Assembly (NCBI GenBank): GCA_965249925.1
Contig: OZ252260.1
Coordinates: forward strand, 7,192,001 to 7,256,000
Direction of reading: 5' to 3'
DNA from: Hoeflea_A sp965249925
Lineage (GTDB): Bacteria > Pseudomonadota > Alphaproteobacteria > Rhizobiales > Rhizobiaceae
Length of the DNA stretch: 64,000 nt
Shown: positions 8,280-16,412 of the stretch, one piece after another
How the letters are laid out: each line of letters opens with the position of its first letter
How positions within the stretch are numbered: the first letter of the stretch is position 1
Position numbers and translations under genes: made by a program
The notes under the pieces: generated by a model
Seen by the model: the letters and a program-made list of their open reading frames with translations, nothing else
What the model was told of the DNA's origin: nothing
Database searches by the model: none

Positions 8280-9037
8280 ACCTCGCCTCCCGTAATCGAC
8301 AGGGCCTGGCCAGTAACGGCGCCCGAGTATGGCCCGCACAACCATAGGACTGCCTGCGCCACCTCCTCGGGCTCGATGAACCGACCTGTTGGATTGTGCC
8401 GCAGCAGCGCCTTCTGGGCATCCTGACGATCGCTGCCGGTCTTTTCGACGATGTTGTCGATCGCCCGTTCCAGCATCGGAGTCTGCGTGTATCCCGGACA
8501 AACCGCGTTGACAGTGATGCCGGTGCGCGCCGTTTCCTGCGCAACCGCGCGGGTCAATCCGACGACGCCATGTTTGGCCGCGCAATAGGCCGCAACATAG
8601 GCGTAGCCCTTCAAACCGGCGACAGAAGAAATCGACACGACACGCCCCCAATCCTTTTCGGCCATTCCGTTAATCGCCGCCTGCATGGTCAGGAATACGC
8701 CGGTGAGATTGACTCCGATCATGGCGTTCCAGTCTTCCAGCGACAGGCTGTGAAATGGGGCACTTTCGGCGGCACCGGCATTGGCGACAACGATATCGGC
8801 ACCGCCGTGGTCCGCGCTGAGACGGGCGAAGAGCGCCTTGACGGAAACCGGATCGGTTACATCACAAATCGCTGTCGATATCCGATCGGAAAAAGCGGCG
8901 GTCTCGGAAAGCGCTTCCACGCGCCGGCCGGTCACCGTCACGGTCGCACCCTCGTCCACCAGAGCGCGGGCAATCGTGGCGCCGACACCGGAACCGCCGC
9001 CGGTCACAACGGCATGTTTTCCCGCGAGCTCGGACAT
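8276..9037 (-). CDS. SDR-family NAD(P)-dependent oxidoreductase (3-hydroxyacyl-CoA dehydrogenase-like)
   Basis: A 253-residue classical short-chain dehydrogenase started at 9037 (MSELAGKH) with GAGGA upstream. Motifs seen are the cofactor glycine motif (TGGGSGVGA, about residues 12-20), NAG (VVANAGAAES), and the catalytic Ser and YxxxK (SISSVAGLKGYAYVAAYCAAKHG region). It is the first gene of the operon SDR-marR-hydratase-dehydrogenase-ligase. By context it oxidises the 3-hydroxy intermediate produced by the hydratase. NADH versus NADPH preference cannot be assigned reliably. Confidence 0.88.
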   Translation of the reverse strand: MSELAGKHAVVTGGGSGVGATIARALVDEGATVTVTGRRVEALSETAAFSDRISTAICDVTDPVSVKALFARLSADHGGADIVVANAGAAESAPFHSLSLEDWNAMIGVNLTGVFLTMQAAINGMAEKDWGRVVSISSVAGLKGYAYVAAYCAAKHGVVGLTRAVAQETARTGITVNAVCPGYTQTPMLERAIDNIVEKTGSDRQDAQKALLRHNPTGRFIEPEEVAQAVLWLCGPYSGAVTGQALSITGGEV

Positions 9038-9190
9038 TGTCAGATCCTCGTGCCTGGTATTGCTGTTCCAGCGATGAGATCGGGCAGCCCGCCTCCCAGG
9101 CATGCGATGGGCATCTCCGTGTTTCCTCTCCCGAACGGCTGTCATCAAGGGCCGCCTTCGAGTCAGGCAAAGCTGCCATCAAACAATCAT

Positions 9191-9208
9191 TATTTCAAGC
9201 TTAAAATA
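9191..9208. promoter_or_regulatory. Candidate MarR operator ahead of the SDR operon
   Basis: TATTTCAAGCTTAAAATA is an 18-bp palindrome centred on AAGCTT with one mismatched pair. It sits in the only A+T-rich part of the 255-nt gap between the SDR start at 9037 and the flavoprotein stop at 9292. It is also framed by an outer CAATC/GATTG pair. Size and composition fit MarR operators, and the operon carries its own marR. Confidence 0.55.
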
Positions 9209-9291
9209 TTTAGATTGAGACAAACCTGCTGACGACACAAGCTAACATGGACGGAAGATTACCCCTGCGATCGTATCCGCGAGAGTCGGGC

Positions 9292-11763
9292 TTAGAGCTT
9301 CGTTCTCTCGCCTTTCGGGTCGTATAGCGGTTTCAGGCTTGCGACGGCGTCAAATCGCTTGCCCGCCACCTCGATCTGATACTCCGAAGCAAGCATATCG
9401 GCGCCGGTCTCGATGTCCCGCACCGGAACGTAGCCAAGACCGACCGCCGCGCCCAGCGAATGGCCGTAATTGCCCGACGTCAGATAACCGACGATCTCGC
9501 CGTCCCGCACGATCGGCTCGGCGTGATAAAGCAGCGGCTCCGGATCTTGGAGCAGGAACTGCATCAGCCGCCGTTGGAGACCCTCCTGCTTGCGAGCGAG
9601 CACCGCCTCCCGGCCGATGAACGCGCGGAAGCGGCCTTCCGGCTTGCCGGTCTTGACGGCAAATCCCAGACCGGCCTCCAGAACATGATCCTCGTCAGTG
9701 ATGTCGTGGCCGAAATGCCGGAAAGCCTTTTCCATGCGGCAGCTGTCGAGCACATGCATGCCGGCCGGCCGCAGGCCCTGGGCCTCGCCGGCACCGATCA
9801 GACAGTCGAACACGTGGCGCGCCATATCGCACGGAACATAAAGCTCCCAGCCCAGCTCCCCGACATAGGTGATCCTGTGGGCGCGTACCTGGGCCATGCC
9901 GAGATCGATTGTCCGCGCCGTTCCGAATGGAAACGCTTCATTTGAGAGATCCGCCGGTGTGACCTTTTGCAGTATCGTGCGGGCATGCGGCCCCATGAGC
10001 CCAAGCACACCCTCGCCACTGGTGACATTCAGCGCGACACACCGGGATTCTGCCGGAATATGGCGCTTCAACCAGGCAAAATCGCGGGTGACGGTCGCGG
10101 CACCGGTCACCACCAGGAAACTGTCGGTTGCCAGGCGGGTGATCGTGAGATCGGCTTCAATGCCGCCCTTCGCATTGAGCCACTGGGTGTAGACAATGCG
10201 CCCGGGTGGGACGTCCACGTCGTTGCCGCAAATTCGCTGCAGCACATCCAAGGCGTCCGGCCCCTCCACCCGGAACTTGCCGAATGCCGACAGATCAAAG
10301 AGGCCGGCCTGGTTGCGCACGGCTGCGTGTTCTTCGGCTGCATAGCCGAACCAGTTCTGGCGCTTCCAGGAATATCGGTAGGCCGGTTGCACACCCTCTG
10401 CGAGCGCCTGCGCGGGTACGAACCAATTCGGCCTCTCCCAGCCCGCGGCCTCGCCGAAACAGGCACCGTGTTCCGCCATCCTTTCATGAAACGGGGTGTG
10501 GCGGACGTGCCGTGACGTCTCGTACTGCCGGTAGGGAAAGTGGTCTGCGTAAAGCAATCCCAGGGTCTCGCTGACCCTTTGTTTGAGGTAGGCCCGGTTG
10601 CCCTGGAACGGCTCCATGCGGCGCACATCAACGTCCCACAGGTCGAAGGGCGGCGCGCCCTCGACGATCCATTCCGCCAGCGCCTTACCGGCACCGCCAG
10701 CCGACTGGATGCCGACGGAATTGAACCCGGCCGCGACGAAATAGTTGTCCACTTCCGGCGCCGGCCCGAGCAGGTAACGGTCATCCGGTGTGAAGCTCTC
10801 GGGCCCGTTGAAGAAGGTGTGGATGCCGGCGCTTTCCAGCAACGGCAACCGTTGCACCGCTTTTTCCAGAACCGGCTGGAAGTGGTCGAAGTCCTCCGGC
10901 AGTTCATCGAAGCAGAAGTCTTCCGGAATGCCGTCCATACCCCAGGGCTTGGATACCGGCTCGAAGGCGCCAAGCAGGATCTTGCCGGCGTCTTCCTTGT
11001 AGTAGGCGCATTCGTCCGGCACCCGCAGGACCGGCAGGTCGCCGGGCAACTCCGGAATCGCCTCCGTCAGGATATAGAAATGCTCGCAAGCGTGCAGTGG
11101 GACATTGACGCCGGCCATACGGCCAACCTCGTGGGCCCACATGCCGGCACAGTTGATAACGATTTCGGCGCTGATCTCGCCGCGGTTGGTTCGGGCGCCA
11201 ACGGCGCGGCCATCCTTCACATGGATTGCCTCGACCTTGGTCTGTTCAAAGATCTGAACGCCCTTCTGCCGCGCGCCGCGCGCCAGGGCCATCGCGATGT
11301 TGGCGGGATCGGCCTGGCCGTCGAGTGGGATATGCAGACCGCCAACCACATCGTCGGCATTCAGATAGGGATACATGTCGCGGCAATCGGCGGCCGTCAC
11401 CACATTGACCTCGACACCGTGCGTCTTGGCCATGGACGCATTGCGCAGATACTCCTCCATGCGCGCCTCGGAGAGTGCCACGGCGAGCGAGCCGTTGCGC
11501 TTGAAACCTGTTGCAATTCCGGTCTCAGCCTCGAGGTGGCCGTAGAGTTCCTGACTGTATTTGGCGAGCCGCGTCATGTTCATCGTGGCCCGCAGTTGGG
11601 CGATGAGGCCGGCGGCATGCCAAGTCGTGCCGCTGGTCAACTGCTTTCGCTCCGCCAGGACCACGTCGGTCCAGCCGAGATGCGCCAGGTGATAGGCCAC
11701 GGAACAGCCGACGACACCGCCACCGATGATGAGCACTCGCGTATGTTTCGGAAACTCGGCCAT
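9292..11763 (-). CDS. GcvT-family FAD-dependent demethylase (dimethylglycine/sarcosine dehydrogenase-like), copy 1
   Basis: An 823-residue two-domain flavoprotein. The N-terminal DAO domain has the Rossmann motif (VLIIGGGVVGCSVAYHLA, about residues 10-27) and TSGTTWHAAG (about 43-52), whose His is the covalent FAD attachment site in dimethylglycine and sarcosine dehydrogenases. The C-terminal half, from about residue 430, is a GcvT/aminomethyltransferase fold that accepts the one-carbon unit on tetrahydrofolate. Length matches the mitochondrial DMGDH/SarDH type. GGGGAGAGG precedes the ATG. A 27-bp inverted repeat lies 27 nt upstream at 11791-11817, shared in design with the mttB and copy-2 operons. 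The exact N-methyl substrate is not determined. Confidence 0.88.
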   Translation of the reverse strand: MAEFPKHTRVLIIGGGVVGCSVAYHLAHLGWTDVVLAERKQLTSGTTWHAAGLIAQLRATMNMTRLAKYSQELYGHLEAETGIATGFKRNGSLAVALSEARMEEYLRNASMAKTHGVEVNVVTAADCRDMYPYLNADDVVGGLHIPLDGQADPANIAMALARGARQKGVQIFEQTKVEAIHVKDGRAVGARTNRGEISAEIVINCAGMWAHEVGRMAGVNVPLHACEHFYILTEAIPELPGDLPVLRVPDECAYYKEDAGKILLGAFEPVSKPWGMDGIPEDFCFDELPEDFDHFQPVLEKAVQRLPLLESAGIHTFFNGPESFTPDDRYLLGPAPEVDNYFVAAGFNSVGIQSAGGAGKALAEWIVEGAPPFDLWDVDVRRMEPFQGNRAYLKQRVSETLGLLYADHFPYRQYETSRHVRHTPFHERMAEHGACFGEAAGWERPNWFVPAQALAEGVQPAYRYSWKRQNWFGYAAEEHAAVRNQAGLFDLSAFGKFRVEGPDALDVLQRICGNDVDVPPGRIVYTQWLNAKGGIEADLTITRLATDSFLVVTGAATVTRDFAWLKRHIPAESRCVALNVTSGEGVLGLMGPHARTILQKVTPADLSNEAFPFGTARTIDLGMAQVRAHRITYVGELGWELYVPCDMARHVFDCLIGAGEAQGLRPAGMHVLDSCRMEKAFRHFGHDITDEDHVLEAGLGFAVKTGKPEGRFRAFIGREAVLARKQEGLQRRLMQFLLQDPEPLLYHAEPIVRDGEIVGYLTSGNYGHSLGAAVGLGYVPVRDIETGADMLASEYQIEVAGKRFDAVASLKPLYDPKGERTKL

Positions 11764-11790
11764 GCCTCTCCCCGTTGTCCGACATCATCT

Positions 11791-11817
11791 CGTGAAAATT
11801 TCGGTGATTTTTTCACG
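11791..11817. promoter_or_regulatory. 27-bp inverted repeat, copy A of a shared operator
   Basis: Arms CGTGAAAAT and TTTTTCACG are separated by 9 bp (8 of 9 arm positions complementary). It starts 27 nt upstream of the flavoprotein ATG at 11763. It has the same arm sequence, arm length and spacer as sites at 18056-18082 and 21329-21355. The proposed binder is the XRE-cupin regulator encoded at 20662-21261. Confidence 0.75.
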
Positions 11818-11848
11818 GAACGACGACCGCGTCCAGCCCCTGGCGGTA

Positions 11849-11880
11849 ATTACCTGGCGGCCGTATTACCTGGCGGCCGT
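11849..11880. repeat. Perfect 16-bp tandem duplication
   Basis: ATTACCTGGCGGCCGT occurs twice head to tail at 11849-11864 and 11865-11880. A related CCTGGCGGTA precedes it at about 11829. It lies in the 295-nt region between the divergent flavoprotein and MocR genes. No function is assigned. Confidence 0.7.
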
Positions 11881-12006
11881 CGAACGGCGGATGCCGGCAT
11901 CGATTGGCGTGAACGTGGCTGGTCAAGCGACACCTGCGATAGGGCCAATCGATCCAATTGCCCGGTCGAGATTTGGCTTGGGATATGATATTGGCCTCAT
12001 AGTAGG

Positions 12007-12033
12007 TCCAGTTTGGGCCAAAAAGGACAAACC
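12007..12033. promoter_or_regulatory. Candidate MocR operator: 10-bp-phased direct repeats
   Basis: GGTCCA at 12007 and GGGCCA at 12017 are direct repeats exactly 10 bp apart, with a weaker GGACAA at 12027. They end just upstream of the MocR start at 12059. Direct repeats of a TGGACC/GGTCCA-like core on one helix face are characteristic of MocR/TauR operators, so autoregulation is likely. Confidence 0.45.
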
Positions 12034-12058
12034 AGCAGACCAGGAAAACCCCACGCCG

Positions 12059-13537
12059 ATGCGCAATTCCCTGTTCCATGTCGAGCGTATGGAAATGACC
12101 ACGCTGCAAACCCAGATCCGCGAAATGCTGGTGTCGGCCATGCTTTCCGGCCAGTTGCCCGTCGGTGCCCCGATCCCGTCAACACGTACCATGGCGAAAC
12201 GGCTCAAGGTTTCGCGCAATACGGTTATGCTCGCCTACCAGGCGTTGGCATCGGACGGTTATCTGGTGGCCCGCGAACGCTCCGGGTTTTATGTTTCTCC
12301 AGACATCGACGACGGCACGATCGCAGGTGTCGAAACCAAACAACCGGTTGAGGACGCGCCACAGGAAACCGACTGGCATGACCGGTTTCGCGTCAGGCCC
12401 AGCGACCAGGCGAATATCGTCAAGCCGACGAACTGGACCGACTACCCCTACCCGTTCGTTTACGGCCAGGCGGATGCCGCGCTGTTTCCCATCGCAGCAT
12501 GGCGCGATTGCATGCGGCAATCGATGGGTCGCAAATGGCTCGATGCCTGGACCAGCGACCATTTCGCCGAAGACGACCGCATGCTGGTCGAACAGATTCG
12601 CCAGCGCATCCTGACCCGCCGCGGCATCATGGCAGGTGCCGACGAAGTGCTGGTCACGCTCGGTGCGCAGAACGCCCTCTACATCCTGTCCAGCCTGCTC
12701 GTAAAGCATCAGACGACGGTGGCGATTGAAGATCCGGGTTATCCCGATATCCGCAACATCTTCCAACTTCGCACCGATCGGATCCGCCATGTGCCGGTCG
12801 ACAAGGAGGGAATTGTCGTCGATGACCGCCTGGGCCCTGCCGATCTGGTATTCGTGACGCCAAGCCATCAGTATCCGACCAACGTTACGATGAGCATGGC
12901 CCGACGCAAGGCGTTGCTCGACTGGGCCTCCCGCAGCGACGGACTGATCATCGAGGACGACTACGAATTCGAGGCAAATTACCTGGGCGAGCCGACACCG
13001 GCATTGAAATCCCTCGACCGCGGCCAGCGTGTTCTTTACGTCGGCAGTCTGTCGAAGTCCCTGATGCCCGGGTTGCGCATGGGCTTCCTGGTCGGCCCGG
13101 CACCACTCATTCGCGAGGCCCGTGCGCTACGCCGTCTGATGCTGCGTCATCCGCCCGGCAACAATCAAAGCGTCGTGGCTCTGTTCCTGGCGCTTGGACA
13201 CCACGACACGCTGATCGGACGGCTGCACCGCAGCTATCGCAGCCGCTGGATCACCATGGGCAAGGCGCTCGAAAAACACTTCCCGGGCTGGGCCGAAACC
13301 TCAAGCTTCGGCGGCACCTCCTATTGGGTCCGCGGACCCGAGTGGCTTGATTGCAACCAGCTTGCCAACCGGGCGTTGGACGAAGGCGTGATCATAGAGC
13401 CCGGTGATATTTATTTTGCCGAGCCCGATGCCCACCGCAATTGTTTTCGGCTCGGCTTTTCCTCGATCGCCGAAGAAAGGATCGAACCCGGCATCGAAAG
13501 GCTGGCCCGGCTGGTGGCGGCGCTCGAGCCGGCTTAG
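12059..13537 (+). CDS. MocR-type regulator (GntR wHTH fused to aminotransferase-like domain), TauR candidate
   Basis: A 492-residue protein if started at the ATG at 12059 (MRNSLFHVER); MEMTTLQ at 12089 is an alternative. The N-terminal GntR winged helix is clear (SGQLPVGAPIPSTRTMAKRL, then KVSRNTVMLAYQALASDGYL). The rest is a fold-type-I aminotransferase-like domain with the PLP lysine in YVGSLSKSLMPG (K333). MocR proteins sense PLP adducts; TauR, a family member, activates taurine catabolism. The gene directly precedes xsc on the same strand (131 nt gap), which makes a sulfonate/taurine regulator the best guess. It could instead be PdxR-like. Confidence 0.85.
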   Translation: MRNSLFHVERMEMTTLQTQIREMLVSAMLSGQLPVGAPIPSTRTMAKRLKVSRNTVMLAYQALASDGYLVARERSGFYVSPDIDDGTIAGVETKQPVEDAPQETDWHDRFRVRPSDQANIVKPTNWTDYPYPFVYGQADAALFPIAAWRDCMRQSMGRKWLDAWTSDHFAEDDRMLVEQIRQRILTRRGIMAGADEVLVTLGAQNALYILSSLLVKHQTTVAIEDPGYPDIRNIFQLRTDRIRHVPVDKEGIVVDDRLGPADLVFVTPSHQYPTNVTMSMARRKALLDWASRSDGLIIEDDYEFEANYLGEPTPALKSLDRGQRVLYVGSLSKSLMPGLRMGFLVGPAPLIREARALRRLMLRHPPGNNQSVVALFLALGHHDTLIGRLHRSYRSRWITMGKALEKHFPGWAETSSFGGTSYWVRGPEWLDCNQLANRALDEGVIIEPGDIYFAEPDAHRNCFRLGFSSIAEERIEPGIERLARLVAALEPA

Positions 13538-13668
13538 GATATCAGGGCTGGGCGTGTTTCCCCTGGAACAGCGGTTTGGCATGATCTGGCTCTACGTCAT
13601 GGTGCCAGTTCGCCCTATCTGAACGTGACAGCCTTTGACGCGCCAATGAGAAATGAGGGATCCCTGCC

Positions 13669-15444
13669 ATGAAAATGACGACCGAGGAAGCGTTCGTGAA
13701 AGTGCTGCAAATGCATGGCATCGAACATGCATTCGGCATCATCGGGTCGGCCATGATGCCGATATCGGATCTGTTTCCGGCCGCCGGCATCACTTTTTGG
13801 GACTGTGCGCATGAATCCAATGCCGGGATCATTTGCGACGGATACACCCGCGCAACCGGCAAGATAGCGATGGCGATCGCCCAGAACGGTCCCGGCATCA
13901 CCAACTTCGTGACACCGATCAAGACCGCTTACTGGAACCACACGCCGATGTTGCTGGTGACGCCGCAGGCGGCCAACAAGACCATCGGCCAGGGCGGTTT
14001 CCAGGAAGTCGAGCAGATGGCACTGTTCCGCGATATGGTCTGCTACCAGGAGGAGGTCCGCGATCCGTCTCGCATGGCCGAGGTGCTTAACCGGGTGATC
14101 GAAAAGGCGATCCGCGGATCGGCACCGGCCCAGATCAACGTGCCACGCGATTACTGGACCCAGGTCGTCGACATCGAGCTGCCGCAGATTGTCCGCCTCG
14201 AGCGGCCGGCCGGTGGTGCCGACGCCGTCGAGCGCGCAGCCGAACTCCTGTCCGGAGCCAGCTTCCCCGTCATCCTCGCCGGTGCCGGCGTGGTCATCGG
14301 CAATGCCATTGCCGAATGCCGCCAACTCGCCGAACGCCTCGACGCGCCGGTGGCCAGCGGCTACCAGCATAACGACAGCTTTCCGGGCAGCCACCCGCTT
14401 GCCTGTGGCCCGCTGGGTTACAATGGCTCCAAGGCAGCCATGGAGTTGATCTCACAGGCCGACGTCGTGCTGGCGCTGGGAACGCGGCTCAACCCCTTCT
14501 CCACGCTGCCCGCCTACGGCATGGAGTACTGGCCGGCAAGCGCCAAAATCATCCAGGTCGACATCAACGCCGATCGCATCGGTCTCACCAAGAAGGTGGA
14601 TGTCGGCATCTGCGGCGATGCCAAAAAGGTTGCCACACAGATTCTGGAAAAGCTGTCCGCGTCCGCGGGGGACGCCGGTCGGGAGGCGCGCAAGGCGGTG
14701 ATTCACAGAACCAAGTCGGCTTGGCTGCAGGCATTGAGTTCGATGGATCACGAGGACGACGATCCGGGTACGTCCTGGAATGCCGATGTCCGCGCCCGCG
14801 AACCCGACCGCATGTCACCACGCATGGCCTGGCGGGCGATACAGGCAGCTTTACCCAAGGAAGCGATCATCTCCAGCGATATCGGCAACAACTGCGCGAT
14901 CGGCAACGCCTATCCGACCTTCGAGCATGGCCGCAAGTATCTGGCGCCCGGCCTGTTCGGCCCGTGCGGCTATGGGTTCCCCGCCATCCTCGGCGCCAAG
15001 ATCGGCTGCCCGGACATACCGGTCGTGGGCTTCGCCGGCGATGGCGCGTTCGGCATCTCAATGAACGAGATGACCTCCGTCGGTCGTGAGGAATGGCCGG
15101 CGGTAACCATGGTGGTTTTCCGCAACTATCAGTGGGGTGCCGAAAAACGCAACACGACACTGTGGTTCGACAACAATTTCGTCGGCACCGAGCTGGATCC
15201 GCATCTGAGCTATGCCAAAGTGGCCGAAGGCTGTGGTTTGAAAGGCGTTTCGGTGCGCACGCAGGAAGAGCTGTCCACGGCGCTCGAAACGGCCTGCCGC
15301 GAGCAGGCCGAGGGCGTCACTACGTTCATCGAGGTCATTCTCAATCAGGAATTGGGTGAACCGTTCCGTCGCGATGCGATGAAAAAGCCGGTGGCCGTTG
15401 CCGGCATCAGTCGCGACGACATGCGACCGCAAGCCGGGGCCTGA
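13669..15444 (+). CDS. xsc: Sulfoacetaldehyde acetyltransferase
   Basis: A 591-residue ThDP-dependent enzyme that converts sulfoacetaldehyde and phosphate to acetyl phosphate and sulfite, the desulfonation step of taurine and isethionate catabolism. The N-terminus (MKMTTEEAFVKVLQMHGIEH, then FGIIGSAMMPISDLFP) and the internal block NHTPMLLVTPQAANKTIGQG are the very conserved Xsc signature and separate it from acetolactate synthase. The ThDP motif is near FAGDGAFGISMNEM (about residues 449-462). GAGGGA lies upstream of the ATG. MocR precedes it. No taurine transaminase, taurine dehydrogenase, pta or sulfite exporter gene is within the window, so the rest of the pathway must be elsewhere. It ends 4 nt before the convergent DUF4396 gene. 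Confidence 0.95.
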   Translation: MKMTTEEAFVKVLQMHGIEHAFGIIGSAMMPISDLFPAAGITFWDCAHESNAGIICDGYTRATGKIAMAIAQNGPGITNFVTPIKTAYWNHTPMLLVTPQAANKTIGQGGFQEVEQMALFRDMVCYQEEVRDPSRMAEVLNRVIEKAIRGSAPAQINVPRDYWTQVVDIELPQIVRLERPAGGADAVERAAELLSGASFPVILAGAGVVIGNAIAECRQLAERLDAPVASGYQHNDSFPGSHPLACGPLGYNGSKAAMELISQADVVLALGTRLNPFSTLPAYGMEYWPASAKIIQVDINADRIGLTKKVDVGICGDAKKVATQILEKLSASAGDAGREARKAVIHRTKSAWLQALSSMDHEDDDPGTSWNADVRAREPDRMSPRMAWRAIQAALPKEAIISSDIGNNCAIGNAYPTFEHGRKYLAPGLFGPCGYGFPAILGAKIGCPDIPVVGFAGDGAFGISMNEMTSVGREEWPAVTMVVFRNYQWGAEKRNTTLWFDNNFVGTELDPHLSYAKVAEGCGLKGVSVRTQEELSTALETACREQAEGVTTFIEVILNQELGEPFRRDAMKKPVAVAGISRDDMRPQAGA

Positions 15445-15448
15445 CAAG

Positions 15449-16321
15449 TCAGAATCGGATCGGCGCAAAGATGTTCGTCACGATCAAAGCGCCGATCAAG
15501 ACACCGAAGGAAAGCACGACCCAGAAAGTGGCTGTCGTGGCCGGCAGGCTTTTCATCTGCATGCCACCATGACCGGCGTGCATCGGTTCGTCTGCCATCT
15601 CCATACCCTCCCCCATGGCCATGGCACCTTCCGGCGAGCGGTGGCCGAGCCCGGGTGCCGGTCCGTCCGCTCCCGGCAGCGTCATGCAGCCATGTTTGAG
15701 GTGTCTCGCCACCAGCCAGTAATTGATCGGATAGGCGACGAAGCCGCCGACCACGCTGGCGACACTCATGCGGAACCAGAACGACGCGTGCGTCGGGTTC
15801 TCCGATCCCTCCAAGGCATAGGCGAGCATGACCATGGTCGGGATCATGCCGGCCATGACAAAATTCATCGACACGGTTTCGGCAAAGAAGGTCTTGCGCA
15901 CCGCCAGGAAATAGTCGCCCTGATACATGCCCAGCATCATCAGCGCCTGGAAAATAAACAGGCCGCAGACGAAGCCGGCGACATACTCCACAGTGATGTC
16001 CCAGCCATTGGCCAGTCCGAGCGACGACACGGCAATCGCCGCCAGAAGGATCCCGGTCGCATCGCCGGCCAGGCAGTGCATCTCGCTGTTCACCGCCTGC
16101 TTCCAGGTGGCCGCGGTGAAGCGGTCGTGGCCGCCCGGAAACGGCCTGCGGCAGGTTACAAGATAGAAAAACAGGCCGAAGACACCGGTATAGGCGGTGA
16201 CAAGGATCCAGGCGATGCGCTGGACCCAACTGGTCACGCCGTTCGTCAGCGAATCCCAGATGACGAACAACAGGCTGAGACCGGTCAAGATAAACCAGAC
16301 CACCATGGCACCGTTGAGCAT
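15449..16321 (-). CDS. DUF4396 membrane protein with Met/His-rich segment
   Basis: A 290-residue multi-pass protein with about seven hydrophobic segments and the DUF4396 hallmark (WKQAVNSEMHCLAGDATGI, about residues 82-100). Function of the family is unknown. At about residues 229-256, between the last two membrane segments, lies a Met/His-rich stretch (GAMAMGEGMEMADEPMHAGH, then GGMQMK). Such stretches usually bind copper or silver, so a role in metal handling or transport is a reasonable inference. GGGGGATCG precedes the ATG at 16321. It sits downstream of mttB (92 nt gap, same strand) and could be co-transcribed with it. Confidence 0.8.
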   Translation of the reverse strand: MLNGAMVVWFILTGLSLLFVIWDSLTNGVTSWVQRIAWILVTAYTGVFGLFFYLVTCRRPFPGGHDRFTAATWKQAVNSEMHCLAGDATGILLAAIAVSSLGLANGWDITVEYVAGFVCGLFIFQALMMLGMYQGDYFLAVRKTFFAETVSMNFVMAGMIPTMVMLAYALEGSENPTHASFWFRMSVASVVGGFVAYPINYWLVARHLKHGCMTLPGADGPAPGLGHRSPEGAMAMGEGMEMADEPMHAGHGGMQMKSLPATTATFWVVLSFGVLIGALIVTNIFAPIRF

Positions 16322-16412
16322 CGCGATCCCCCAAGAATCCGCCAGCGGTCAAAGCATGCGTCGCATGGCCAGCGATTGCAACGGAAGGCGCCCGTCCCGG
16401 TTAATTGACGGT

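Noticed and set aside
10540..11988. 482-codon plus-strand open frame
   Set aside because: It lies antisense to the copy-1 GcvT-type flavoprotein; no recognisable motif.
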